Source: Lewinella sp041392765
GTDB taxonomy: Bacteria > Bacteroidota > Bacteroidia > Chitinophagales > Saprospiraceae
Assembly: GCA_041392765.1 (NCBI GenBank)
Contig: JAWKLL010000020.1
Coordinates: forward strand, 1-64,000
Direction of reading: 5' to 3'
Length of the DNA: 64,000 nucleotides
Of the stretch, positions 47,579 through 56,588 are shown one piece after another; positions within the stretch are counted from its first letter, which is position 1; each line of letters begins with the position of its first letter. Both the position numbers and the translations under genes were made by a program. Below the pieces are notes generated by a model, which worked only from the letters and a program-made list of their open reading frames with translations, ran no database searches and was not told the DNA's origin.

Positions 47579-48733
47579 TTATATTTCTTCGTGTCCTACA
47601 ATCTCCAGCCCATACCCGGGTAGTGCCACCCTGCGCTTAGGGCTATTCGTCAGGAGGGTGATTTTTCCCAACCCTAGATCCCGGAGAATCTGGGCACCTA
47701 CGCCAAAGTCGCGCTGCTCCATACGGGAGGATATTTCGGCCACGTCTTCTCCTTTTTGTTGACCAATTTGCAATTGGCGGATGTGTTCCAAAATATCATC
47801 GTTTTTTTCTCCATGCCGCATGTAAAGCAGTACCCCTTCGCCTTGTTCAGCTATTTTTTCCAGTGACTTTCTTACGCCAAGATTGGAACCTTCCATGATA
47901 AGGTGAAGCAGGCCGCTTGTTTCTAACCCTGATTGCACCCTAACGAGTACAGGCTTATCTGGCGACCAATTGCCTCCTTTGACAAAAGCCAAGTGTAGGT
48001 CATCGGTAGTAAGTTGGCGGTAAGCCACCAAGTTGAATTTGCCAAAATTGGTGTCTAATTCCATGGATGCTTCGCGGCGGATGATGCGCTCGGTACGCAT
48101 CCGGTAAGCTACCAAGTCCTTGATAGCGATGATTTTGAGCTGGTGCTGTTGAGCAATTTGTACCAACTGTGGCAACCGTGCCATAGAACCATCGGGGTTT
48201 AGTATTTCCACCAATACGCCAGCGGGTGCAAAGCCTGCCAAGCGGGCTAGGTCAATGGCTGCTTCGGTATGCCCGGTACGCCTTAAAACCCCGCCTGTTT
48301 TGGCTCTTAGCGGGAAAATATGGCCAGGTCTAGCAAAATCGGCGGCACGAATAGTGGGGTCTATCATGGCGCGGATGCCTGTGGCTCGGTCGTAGGCAGA
48401 TATGCCTGTCGTGCAGCCACGCCCGATGAGGTCGATAGAAACGGTGAAGGCTGTTTCGTGTAGGGCGGTATTGGAAGTTACCATCATCGGCAACTCCAGC
48501 TCATCAGCGCGATGCTCATCTATGGGAGTACAGATCAAGCCTCGCCCATAAGTAGCCATGAAGTTGATGATTTCAGGTGTGATACATTCAGCAGCACAAA
48601 TGAAATCGCCTTCATTTTCCCTATCTTCGTCATCAACGACGATGATGACCTCGCCAGCCTTGATAGCGGTAATGGCCTCTTCAATGGTGTTGAGCACGAT
48701 AGGCTCAGTTTCGTTTTGGTGGTTGCCAGACAT
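47579..48733 (-). CDS. ribB: 3,4-dihydroxy-2-butanone-4-phosphate synthase fused to a degenerate GTP cyclohydrolase II domain (RibBA-like)
   Basis: About 384 residues from MSGNHQNETEP; the longer frame to 48772 is unlikely because it would overlap the upstream gene further. The N-terminal 205 residues are a complete DHBP synthase: VVDDEDRENEGDFICAAE, GISAYDRATGIRAM, FARPGHIFPLRAKTGGVLRR, TGHTEAAIDLARLAG. This makes the four-carbon riboflavin precursor. The C-terminal half keeps the fold (KITLLTNSPKRRVALPGYGL). It lacks the zinc cysteines (expected SECLTGD...LRCDCG; found QSGLETSGLLHLI) and the QEGRGIGL loop, so GTP cyclohydrolase activity is unlikely. Confidence 0.88.
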   Translation of the reverse strand: MSGNHQNETEPIVLNTIEEAITAIKAGEVIIVVDDEDRENEGDFICAAECITPEIINFMATYGRGLICTPIDEHRADELELPMMVTSNTALHETAFTVSIDLIGRGCTTGISAYDRATGIRAMIDPTIRAADFARPGHIFPLRAKTGGVLRRTGHTEAAIDLARLAGFAPAGVLVEILNPDGSMARLPQLVQIAQQHQLKIIAIKDLVAYRMRTERIIRREASMELDTNFGKFNLVAYRQLTTDDLHLAFVKGGNWSPDKPVLVRVQSGLETSGLLHLIMEGSNLGVRKSLEKIAEQGEGVLLYMRHGEKNDDILEHIRQLQIGQQKGEDVAEISSRMEQRDFGVGAQILRDLGLGKITLLTNSPKRRVALPGYGLEIVGHEEI

Positions 48734-49898
48734 TGGTTTTAATTCCTTTAAAATATCGGAAATACCCGGCAAACAGCGCCAGGTTCATAGTCAAAAAATA
48801 GCGGATGCTGCGCAGTAAACTGATGTGTACTCCTAACTGTTGCAAGACTACGTCGAGTAACGGCACGCCTAGGTACAATGCTAAAAGCCCGCTGAAACTG
48901 AAGTGATAAAAACCTTGCTCCCCTAGTAGGCCACTGCTAAGCAGCAGCAAAATTAACCATATTGGGCCGAGCCAGCGCACTATTTTGTGGGAAAAGATCG
49001 CAAATTGCGGCATTTGTGTAGGAGGCCACCACAAATCGGTAAATGTCAGCATGTTTTGGAGATTGCCAGCGGAAATGCGCGCTTTGCGGCGGAACTCCTC
49101 TTTTATCTCGTGGCCGACGGGTTCGTAACAGCGAGCTGTTGGTTCATTGATCGCCAAGCCTCCTTTTCGGAAGGCTTGCATGGTGATGTAAAAATCATCC
49201 ACCAAAAAGTTATCGGGAACAGGCGCAAAATAATCCGACCGCAGGGCATAACAACCACCAAAGGGGCCTACCATCCTTTTCCAAGCGACACTCTCGTTGT
49301 ATTTCAGTTGCCCTTCCCAAGAAATATAGGTGCTTTCCGAATGGGATATATCCTCCGGTTGCATTTCGGTGTGAACCATGTGGGCATCTACAATCGCCAT
49401 GTTCGGTTCGCGAAAGTGCTTGACCAATGACTGGGTCACAAGCGGACTAAGCATAACGCTGGCATCGGTGATGATAAAAATATGCTCCTTACCTGCTGGC
49501 ACTCGCTGGGTAGCCATTACGGCTAATTGGTTGATAACGCCGGGTTTGCCTTGCCGTTGGGTGAAAGGAACGAAATGGAAATGGGGGTATTGCTGTGTAT
49601 ATTCGTCAACAATCGTATTGGTGGCATCACTGGAATTGTCAGAGCCAATGTAAACGTGGATGGGGTTAGGATACTTTTGAGCAACCAGACTTTCTAGCTT
49701 ATCGCGAATAACAATTTCCTCATTGTGAACCGCCATTAGAATAGATACGTGAGGCCAAGTATCATTTTCTCTCCATTGCAGTGTACGCAACTGTTTGCCG
49801 CGAGCTTTGTGAGCCGCTAACAATGGGTACAACCAATACGTATAAACTAACGCCAAGCCGCTGCCCCAGAATATAATTTGTAACAGGACCGTTCCCAT
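48705..49898 (-). CDS. Membrane glycosyltransferase family 2
   Basis: 397 residues. An N-terminal membrane helix (IIFWGSGLALVYTYWLYPLL) precedes a GT-A catalytic domain: VSILMAVHNEEIVIRDKLES, VYIGSDNSSDAT, FIITDASVML (DxD-like metal site), DDFYITMQAFRKGG, EFRRKARISAGN. Three C-terminal helices follow (WLILLLLSSGLLG; LLALYLGVPLL; FLTMNLALFAGYF). This layout suits synthesis of an extracellular or capsule polysaccharide. It overlaps the start of ribB by 29 bases and follows the GT4 gene by 3 bases. Confidence 0.88.
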   Translation of the reverse strand: MGTVLLQIIFWGSGLALVYTYWLYPLLAAHKARGKQLRTLQWRENDTWPHVSILMAVHNEEIVIRDKLESLVAQKYPNPIHVYIGSDNSSDATNTIVDEYTQQYPHFHFVPFTQRQGKPGVINQLAVMATQRVPAGKEHIFIITDASVMLSPLVTQSLVKHFREPNMAIVDAHMVHTEMQPEDISHSESTYISWEGQLKYNESVAWKRMVGPFGGCYALRSDYFAPVPDNFLVDDFYITMQAFRKGGLAINEPTARCYEPVGHEIKEEFRRKARISAGNLQNMLTFTDLWWPPTQMPQFAIFSHKIVRWLGPIWLILLLLSSGLLGEQGFYHFSFSGLLALYLGVPLLDVVLQQLGVHISLLRSIRYFLTMNLALFAGYFRYFKGIKTNVWQPPKRN

Positions 49899-49901
49899 GG
49901 C

Positions 49902-51110
49902 TCACACTATCTCTGCAAAGTGGTTGGTATAAGCGGCCAAAACACGTTTTGCAATCCCTTTACTATTGTATTTTTCCTGTACTAACGCCCTTGCTTTTTG
50001 GCTTATTTGTTGAAGGCGGTTAGGGTGATTTAGTAAATAATGTAGGCTTTCTAGGAACTGATCGGGCGTATTGGCAATCATCACCTCCGTGCGATGATTG
50101 GCATGAATGCCTTCTAAACCAATGCTGGTCGTCAGCACTGTTTTACCGAGTGCCATACCCTCTAAGATTTTAGCACGCATACCGCTGCCAGTGAGCAAGG
50201 GGACTACCATGATGGGGTGTTGTTGAATAAACGCCGCAGAATCAGGTACTTCGCCATGCACCACGATACCTGGTTTGTTGAGTTGCAAGAGGCATTTTGG
50301 GGTGTTTCTGCCAGCAATGTGCAATTCTAATTGTGGATAGGCTGATTGCAAAGATGGCCATACTTCATCGATAAACCAGTTTAGCCCTTCTACGTTTGGC
50401 ATCCAATCCAAGCTGCCGATAAAAGAAATGCTTTGCCGGGGCGAGACCTCCTTTGGTTTCGGTATCTCCAATTTGCTAACGCCAATGGGTGTAACAACAG
50501 AAAGCCCTTTGAACCCCATATTGCGGAACTGGCGTTGGTCTCTTTGGGTAATGGGTAGCAACAGGTCGTACTGTTCCAAGACTTGCTGCTCGTATCGCTT
50601 TAATTTTGCAGTAAGGTGATGCAAATACCACCTTTTCAGTCCATTAGAAGTATTGCCGGCGATACGCTCCCATATTTCATGTTCTACGTTGTGGGCACGC
50701 ATACTCACGATGGCATCGCTATGTTTGCGGATGGTGGGGATATAGGGTGCCAGATACAACGTTTCCAACTGTACGACATCATAAGTGTCCGTTTGTAACA
50801 TATCTGTCAATACCCGCGCAAACTCATCAGAAACGAACCGAGCAATATGATAAGATTCTCCTGAGAATAGGTTGCGAAACGCTGCCCAAGGGCGTATGCT
50901 ATTGTCGATAGCAACGGTGCGTATGGTGCGAAAATGAGCTGCTTCCGCAGGATATCCATTGCCATTAAAGTAATGTTTACTGGTGTTCATAGCCAGTAAG
51001 CTTACTTCACAACCTAATTCGCTTAGCGCTAAGCTGAGCGTGTGTATGGCGATGGATTCCCCATCTTTTTGAGGATAAGGGAATTTTTTACAGAGTAGTA
51101 GAATCTTCAT
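49902..51110 (-). CDS. Glycosyltransferase family 4 (GT-B)
   Basis: About 402 residues from MKILLLCKKFPYPQKDGESI, the usual start of this group; the longer frame to 51188 overlaps the peptidase gene. Two Rossmann domains: SLALSELGCEVSLLAMN and VSMRAHNVEHEIWERIAGN in the acceptor half. In the donor half are SFIGSLDWMPNVEGLNWFID and GSGMRAKILEGMALGKTVLT, the latter holding the EX7E-like nucleotide-sugar site. Cytoplasmic sugar transfer, probably in surface glycan assembly with the adjacent GT2. Confidence 0.88.
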   Translation of the reverse strand: MKILLLCKKFPYPQKDGESIAIHTLSLALSELGCEVSLLAMNTSKHYFNGNGYPAEAAHFRTIRTVAIDNSIRPWAAFRNLFSGESYHIARFVSDEFARVLTDMLQTDTYDVVQLETLYLAPYIPTIRKHSDAIVSMRAHNVEHEIWERIAGNTSNGLKRWYLHHLTAKLKRYEQQVLEQYDLLLPITQRDQRQFRNMGFKGLSVVTPIGVSKLEIPKPKEVSPRQSISFIGSLDWMPNVEGLNWFIDEVWPSLQSAYPQLELHIAGRNTPKCLLQLNKPGIVVHGEVPDSAAFIQQHPIMVVPLLTGSGMRAKILEGMALGKTVLTTSIGLEGIHANHRTEVMIANTPDQFLESLHYLLNHPNRLQQISQKARALVQEKYNSKGIAKRVLAAYTNHFAEIV

Positions 51111-51126
51111 ACTGAGGCATTGTTGG

Positions 51127-52988
51127 TTATTTATCCGATTCCCAATTGTTATTGGAGCGGTCGGTATCCAACATGCGCCCACTGGCATCGATTTCGATTT
51201 GTTTTATTTTCTTTTCAGCCACATCTACCACTAAGGTATATTCTGGGTGCGTCCAAGGCCAGTCGGGAGCAGTAGTGAAGGTCATGGCGCCATCTACTGA
51301 TTTTGAACCTCGCATCATACGCAGTGGAATGGTATAGTGGAGTTTGTCGCCATTTTTTAAGGTGATCGTTACATCCACGGGCATAGGCATACGGCCTTTA
51401 TTGGCCAACACGATGGCGGTTTGCTTTCTATCGGCTTCTTCTACCCTTGCTACGGCATAATCGGGCAAATGGTTGGTGTTGACGAAGTATTCCTTAAACC
51501 AGTCTAGTTCTAGTCCTGACTGTTTTTCCATGACTCTGATAACATCGTTGGCATCAGGATGCTTGAATTGCCAAGTATTGAAATAGCGGAGTAGGCCAGC
51601 ATCGAAAGCTTGGCGGCCATGATGTATTGGAGTTGGTAAAGGAACAGCGAACCCTTTACATAAGATCCTACCCCATACCCTGCATTGGTATAGAAATGAT
51701 CGGCATGGGTACTGAGAGGTTCCGCCCGTCCAGACTTGTTGAAATTCAAGAACCCGTTGAGGTCATCTTGGTGCGGATCGGCTACCGGGTCGCCAGGGAT
51801 AAGCCCTTCTTGGCGGAGGTAGTTCATTACTTCATCGGATGCATAAGACGTGAAGCCTTCATCCATCCAAGCGTAGAGGCTTTCATTGGAACCCAGCACC
51901 ATCTGATACCAAGAGTGCATCAATTCGTGTACGGATACTCCTACCAAACTCACCAAGCTTCTTTCGCCCGTAATGAGGGTACCCATGGGGTATTCCATGC
52001 CGCCGTCGCCTCCTTGAACGAAAGCGTATTTTTTGTATGGATACTGGCCATAATGCGCATTGATGAAATCAAAGGCTTTGTCCATAATGGCAGGCAGTTT
52101 TTCCCAATTTTCATTGGTCTTTTCACCGGGTTGGTAGAAAAACTCCATTACCATACCATCTTTACGGGTAAACGTCGTCCGTTTGTAGTCGGGGTCGGCG
52201 GCCCACATGAAATCATGGACATCGGGTGCTACAAAATGATAGGTGAGTTTCCCGTTTTGCGCATTGGCTGTTTTTCCATTGGCATAATCTCCACCGACAG
52301 CATCGGGGTTTTGCAAATAGCCCGAGGCTGCCACCAAATAGTTTTTATCAATGGTGATTTTCACATCAAAATCGCCCCAGATGCCATAAAACTCTCGGCC
52401 AATATAGGGATTGGCGTGCCAGCCTTGCTCGTCATATTCACAAAGTTTAGGGTACCACTGCGCCATAGAATAGGAAATACCCTCTTTGTTGTCGCGTCCG
52501 TTGCGGCGAATTTGCAGCGGGACTTGTGCGCGGAACTGCATGGCTAACTGGGTGCTTTTACCCGGTAGTATGGGTTCCGGAAGGGTAACTTCTAGTATTG
52601 TTCCTTCTATATGGAATGTGGTGGCACGACCATCTTGTGTGAGACTTTCCACTTCTTGGAAGCCAATTTCTTGAGGAGTAAGTTGCTGAATGCGATCCGC
52701 TACACGGGCGTCGGCATCCGCAATCGTTCTTGAACGCACATCCATCATGCTGTTAGGTTGAAATGCGTTCAAGTAGAGATGGTAGAACACTTGGGTAAGT
52801 GTATCAGGAGAATGATTGGTGTAGGTAATGAGTTGTTGCCCCTGAAATTGGTGGTTGCGAATATCGAAATCGATTTCCATATTGTAATCCACCTCCTGCT
52901 GCCAATACGTATGCTGAGCAGATAGAACAGACCCCGTGGCAATAGCAGTACATTGTGCAAGTGTAAAGAGTAGTTGGTAGAGCTTCAT
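51127..52988 (-). CDS. M1-family zinc metallopeptidase, one frameshift
   Basis: Secreted aminopeptidase-like enzyme. Start MKLYQLLFTLAQC with signal peptide ending near SVLSAQHTY. The intact part (51510-52988) carries GGDGGMEYPMGTL (exopeptidase loop) and HELMH at 354-358 with Glu377 18 residues later (HExxH-x18-E). A shift at about 51610 leads to the last frame (51127-51531): SGLELDWFKEYFVNTNHLPD and a C-terminal beta domain. Corrected about 620 residues. It precedes the GT4 gene by 16 bases and may be the first gene of the leftward cluster. Confidence 0.87.
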
Positions 52989-53411
52989 AAATATTGTATT
53001 GCTTGTTTTTCTTAACGTAGAAAATTGTTTTTTAATACGTATCACTGTGGTCAGTTGTGAAAAAAATCACGCATCCGACGTACAGTGGTCGAAGGGCATT
53101 CTCTATCTGACTGACTATCTGTTATTTCCGCTGTGGCGTTTCTTCGAATCGATGAAAGCATTATTTTACAAATTACCTGATGGATTTGGCCATAATCCCT
53201 CTCGCCGGTAAGAGTACGTCTAAAATTTACTCGCTTTCGCTCAATCAGGATAATTTAGACATACGCCAACAGGGTTGAGTGAATGTTTGCCAGTACGTAA
53301 ATGTGCCCGCAAAGGTAAACTTTTAGTTTTACTCTCTTCCTACATAATGGTAGGCGGGATAAATTATGATGTAGGCCAATTTTAATATATCTTTGTGGCA
53401 AAAAACAAACC
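52989..53411. other. Intergenic region
   Basis: No convincing gene. A 70-codon plus-strand frame (52999-53211) was not accepted. At about 53217-53275 GTCTAAAATTTACTCG and AATTTAGACATACGCC form a weak inverted repeat. The -7 box TATCTTTG of the next gene is at 53388-53395. Confidence 0.4.
53388..53395 (+). promoter_or_regulatory. -7 box (TATCTTTG) of the DUF6580 gene
   Basis: TATCTTTG lies 16 bases before ATG 53412, so the leader is about 10 bases. Confidence 0.5.
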
Positions 53412-53981
53412 ATGCCTACCAATAACCACAACAATCACATCTTTTGGATGGTGCTGATGGTACTTGTTGCTGCCGTTAGCCGTATCGTTCCTCATTATCC
53501 CAACTTCACCGCTATCGGTGCTATGGCACTCTTTGGAGCAGCTCATTTACGCCAAGCTTGGATGGGGCTGGCGGTTACGCTTTTCGCTTTATACCTTAGT
53601 GACTTGGTGATCAATAATGTAGTCTATGCCGGTTTTTACGACTATTTCCCTATGGCAGATTAGTCCTTTTATTTACGTAGCTTTTATCGGAGTGTTTTTA
53701 ATAGGACGCTTGCTGTTGCGCAAAGTTTCGGCTCGTAATGTATTAATAGCGAGCATTTTGTCTTCTATTGTATTCTTTTTATTTACCAATGCAGCCTCTT
53801 GGTGGGTAGATCCTGTTTACACCAAGGATGCCACGGTATAATAACTGCTTTGATCGCGGGCATACCTTTCTTCTGGAGCACACTAGCTGGCGATTTGTTC
53901 TATAGTGCGTTGCTGTTTGGTGCTTATGCTTGGGCAACGGGTACTTGGCAACGGGCAGTTGCTAGGGGATATAAACAATAG
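53412..53981 (+). CDS. DUF6580-family membrane protein (ECF transporter S-component-like), two frameshifts
   Basis: Start MPTNNHNNHIFWMVLMVLV. Six hydrophobic helices in three frames: NFTAIGAMALFGAAHLRQ then WMGLAVTLFALYLSDLVI (to 53663), SPFIYVAFIGVFLIGRLLL and IASILSSIVFFLFTNAASWW (53626-53841), and GIITALIAGIPFFWSTLAGD to a stop at 53979. The second shift is a missing G in ACGG|TATA. Corrected about 190 residues. The fold resembles substrate-binding subunits of ECF vitamin transporters, but the substrate is not known and no energising subunits are nearby. Confidence 0.75.
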
Positions 53982-54029
53982 ATTCAGCATTTATCAAAGA
54001 TAATCGGTAGAATTCTGAATCTATTTTTT
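53977..54029 (+). terminator. Rho-independent terminator after DUF6580
   Basis: AATAGATTCAG (53977-53987) pairs perfectly with CTGAATCTATT (54015-54025), followed by TTTT. It overlaps the stop codon and separates the convergent genes. Confidence 0.7.
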
Positions 54030-54045
54030 CCATACTTAGCTTAGG

Positions 54046-54534
54046 TCATAAAAGCAGCCAATTCTTTTTCTGGAGATAGTTCAACTGGATATTATCCATT
54101 AGCGTGGTAGCTAGTGAGATACCGTAGTAATCCACTTTGATGGGGAATGACTTGTGCGTTCTATCCACCAGCACGGCAGTTTCGATTTTTAAGGGTAAAA
54201 CATCCATGAATGGTTTGCAGGCGTAGAAGAGAGTGCGCCCTGTATTAGCTACATCATCTACCACTAAGATGGCTTTGCCTGCAAAGTCAGATAAGGGAAG
54301 ACCTGTGGTGATAGGGCTTTCTAATGGATTGGCGGGGCTTAAATGCACATGTGTGCGTGTGATCGGGAGTGGAGATAAACGCGCTAACTCATCTGCTATC
54401 ATGTTGGCAAAGTACATACCATTGCGGTTGACACCTACAATCGTAAGTGCCGACACCGTGGTGTTGCGCTCTAGTATCTCAATGGCTAAGCGCCTGATTT
54501 TTTGCTTGATTTGATGGTCTTTCAAAATTTGCAT
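54046..54534 (-). CDS. Phosphoribosyltransferase family protein (PyrR-like)
   Basis: About 162 residues from MQILKDHQIKQKIRR, chosen because a -7 box at 54560 leaves a short leader. PRPP-binding motif AILVVDDVANTGRTLFYA (about 87-104) and LTIVGVNRNGMYFANMIADE are typical of type I phosphoribosyltransferases; KVDYYGISLATTLMDNIQLN resembles the PyrR C-terminus. It may be a uracil phosphoribosyltransferase or pyrimidine regulator; no pyr genes are near. Confidence 0.8.
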   Translation of the reverse strand: MQILKDHQIKQKIRRLAIEILERNTTVSALTIVGVNRNGMYFANMIADELARLSPLPITRTHVHLSPANPLESPITTGLPLSDFAGKAILVVDDVANTGRTLFYACKPFMDVLPLKIETAVLVDRTHKSFPIKVDYYGISLATTLMDNIQLNYLQKKNWLLL

Positions 54535-54559
54535 GTGGCTATAGCTTTTAAGCGTAGTG

Positions 54560-54567
54560 CAAAGGTA
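54560..54567 (-). promoter_or_regulatory. -7 box (TACCTTTG) of the phosphoribosyltransferase gene
   Basis: TACCTTTG on the minus strand, 26 bases before the ATG at 54534. Confidence 0.55.
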
Positions 54568-54694
54568 CATAACAAGTCTATTGCATATTGATAAAAAAAA
54601 TAATTAGCGATACATTAGTTTTCAGTATTAATGTTGGTACATTTATCGTTGCTAAAGCTATTTTTAGCATTTACCCATTAAAATACCGTATATT

Positions 54695-55063
54695 ATGAAT
54701 GCTTTACTAGGATTGGGCAAGTATTTATTTGCTATCCCATTTGCTATTTTTGGCCTTTTTCACTTTATGGGTGCCGACGGCATGGCGGGCATGGTACCCG
54801 TGCCAGGTGGTGTTGTTTGGGTTTACCTAACAGGAATCGGATTGCTGGCTGCAACAGTCGCTATCCTAATTGGAAAAATGGATAAGTTGGCCACTTTTTT
54901 ACTGGGCATTATGATGCTATCATTTGCATTACTGATCCATTTCAAAGGTTTTATGTCACAAGATCCCGCAGCATCCGCCTCTTTTTTGAAAGATATAGCG
55001 TTGGCGGGTGCTTCTTGGCTTTATGCAGGCCATTTGTCAAAGGATAAGGCTGTAATTGGCTAA
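54695..55063 (+). CDS. DoxX-family small membrane protein
   Basis: 122 residues with four hydrophobic helices: LGKYLFAIPFAIFGLFHFM, VVWVYLTGIGLLAATVAILI, LATFLLGIMMLSFALLIHF and FLKDIALAGASWLYAGHL. The FGLFHFMGADGMAGMVP loop and order of helices match DoxX-like proteins, which often act in quinone- or thiol-linked redox processes. Specific function unknown. Confidence 0.8.
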   Translation: MNALLGLGKYLFAIPFAIFGLFHFMGADGMAGMVPVPGGVVWVYLTGIGLLAATVAILIGKMDKLATFLLGIMMLSFALLIHFKGFMSQDPAASASFLKDIALAGASWLYAGHLSKDKAVIG

Positions 55064-55118
55064 TCGTATCGTAAAGTAGCCTCTCATGCATATCATTACA
55101 TTGGGAGGCTACTACTTT

Positions 55119-55272
55119 GGTTCTTTGACAAATAGTGTGAGCTCCCTTCGGGCGCTACGTTCCACAGCTCGCTATTCGCTCGGCCAGCTTCCTACGGTCG
55201 CTGTCTGTCCGCTATCGCGGCCACTGTTGCACATCGCTAGGCCAGAGATTCCACATTTTTTGTCAAAGAACC
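55119..55272. mobile_element. MITE-like element, 14-bp perfect terminal inverted repeats, 8-bp target duplication
   Basis: GGTTCTTTGACAAA (55119-55132) is the exact reverse complement of 55259-55272. The octamer ACTACTTT flanks both ends (55111-55118 and 55273-55280). The 154-base element has no ORF; its GC-rich core (TCGCTATTCGCTCGG) resembles repeat family 2. An 8-bp duplication and a GG-TCTTTG end are reminiscent of ISL3-family ends, so it may be moved by such a transposase; none is in the window. Confidence 0.82.
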
Positions 55273-55330
55273 ACTACTTTTAATACCTCGTGGGCAGCAG
55301 AAACGGTGAACTTTTGTCCATAAACTCTAT

Positions 55331-55338
55331 TACCTTTG
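55331..55338 (+). promoter_or_regulatory. -7 box (TACCTTTG) of the sbcD-sbcC operon
   Basis: TACCTTTG lies 24 bases before the ATG at 55362 and within the longer frame starting at 55290, so it decides for the internal start. Confidence 0.6.
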
Positions 55339-55361
55339 CCATCAAAGTTTGGCTATTTTTC

Positions 55362-56588
55362 ATGAAGGTACTCCACACATCAGATTGGCATTTAGGGCAA
55401 CGACTGCTGCAATTGGAGCGGCAGGAGGAGTTTGCACAGGCCTTAGATTGGCTGTTAGAGACGATTCGCCAAGAAGAAGTGGACGTTCTCTTGGTGGCGG
55501 GGGATATTTTTGATATTGGCAATCCGCCCAACCAGGCTAGGCAGTTGTACTATAATTTCTTGCGACAATTGCTCAATACCCGCTGCCAACACGTTGTCAT
55601 CACAGGAGGCAATCACGATTCTCCGGCTATGCTCAATGCGCCTCGCGAGCTATTACAGGCCTTCAATATCCATATAATAGGTGCCGCTACCGACAACTTA
55701 CAAGATGAATTATTGGTGCTACAAAACCATGATGGGCAACCCGCTCTCGTTGTAGCTGCTGTTCCGTTTTTGCGCGACCGCGACCTGCGTACTACCCTCG
55801 CTGGGGAAAATTTCGACGACCGGAACGCCCGCCTGCAAGCAGGTCTAACGCAACACTATCACCAATTGGCCGCTTTGTGCCAACCTTTCCAACAACAGGG
55901 CATTCCCATCCTAGCGATGGGGCATCTCTACGCCAAAGGTGCGGTGGCGGCTGAACGCCAAGACAATATCTACATTGGCAATCGGGAAAATATGGAAGCG
56001 GAGCACTTTCCCGATACGTTTGATTACGTGGCTTTGGGGCATATTCATCGTGCTCAGATGGTAGGCCAGTGTGAACATATACGCTATGCTGGCTCACTGA
56101 TGCCGCTTTCCTTTAGTGAAACAGCCGATGATAAACAAGTGCTGATTTTGACCTTTTCTCCCGATAAAACATTGACCATCCGCCCGGTAGAGGTGCCTGT
56201 ATTTCGGCGGCTCAAAACGATTACAGGAACTTTAACCGAGGTACAGGATGCCTTGGCTCGTTTCGCTGCCAAAGCCGATACCCGGTTGCTCACTCCGTGG
56301 GTAGAAGTGGTGGTAGATGCTACCGATTATCAGCCCCAATTGGATACCTTGTTGCGGGAATATTGTGAAAGTCTGCCCTTGGAATTAGTGAAAATCAGGA
56401 TACAACGACCGCTGGCGGACGGGGATGCCCTCCGCTCTGTAGCAGTGCCGGATTTGGAAGACTTGCATGTAGAAGATGTCTTTTTGCAGCGTTGTGTCAG
56501 TATGGGCATCACTAATGAAATAGACCAACAGGAATTGTTGGCAACCTTCCGTGAACTCCAAAACGAGATGGCCGATGCGGATTCATAA
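55362..56588 (+). CDS. sbcD: Exonuclease subunit SbcD (Mre11-like)
   Basis: 408 residues from MKVLHTSDWHLGQ. Mn-dependent nuclease of the SbcCD complex, which opens hairpins and processes blocked DNA ends. Metal ligands: Asp8 and His10 in TSDWHLGQ, LLVAGDIFDIGNPP, VITGGNHDSPAML, PILAMGHLYAKG and DYVALGHIHRAQM. The C-terminal capping domain continues to the end. sbcC starts 14 bases before its stop (ATG 56575), so the subunits are translationally coupled. Confidence 0.94.
   Translation: MKVLHTSDWHLGQRLLQLERQEEFAQALDWLLETIRQEEVDVLLVAGDIFDIGNPPNQARQLYYNFLRQLLNTRCQHVVITGGNHDSPAMLNAPRELLQAFNIHIIGAATDNLQDELLVLQNHDGQPALVVAAVPFLRDRDLRTTLAGENFDDRNARLQAGLTQHYHQLAALCQPFQQQGIPILAMGHLYAKGAVAAERQDNIYIGNRENMEAEHFPDTFDYVALGHIHRAQMVGQCEHIRYAGSLMPLSFSETADDKQVLILTFSPDKTLTIRPVEVPVFRRLKTITGTLTEVQDALARFAAKADTRLLTPWVEVVVDATDYQPQLDTLLREYCESLPLELVKIRIQRPLADGDALRSVAVPDLEDLHVEDVFLQRCVSMGITNEIDQQELLATFRELQNEMADADS

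Noticed and set aside
52999..53211. 70-codon plus-strand frame before DUF6580
   Set aside because: No plausible start context or family; only its last third is hydrophobic, and it lies antisense to and upstream of the peptidase gene.
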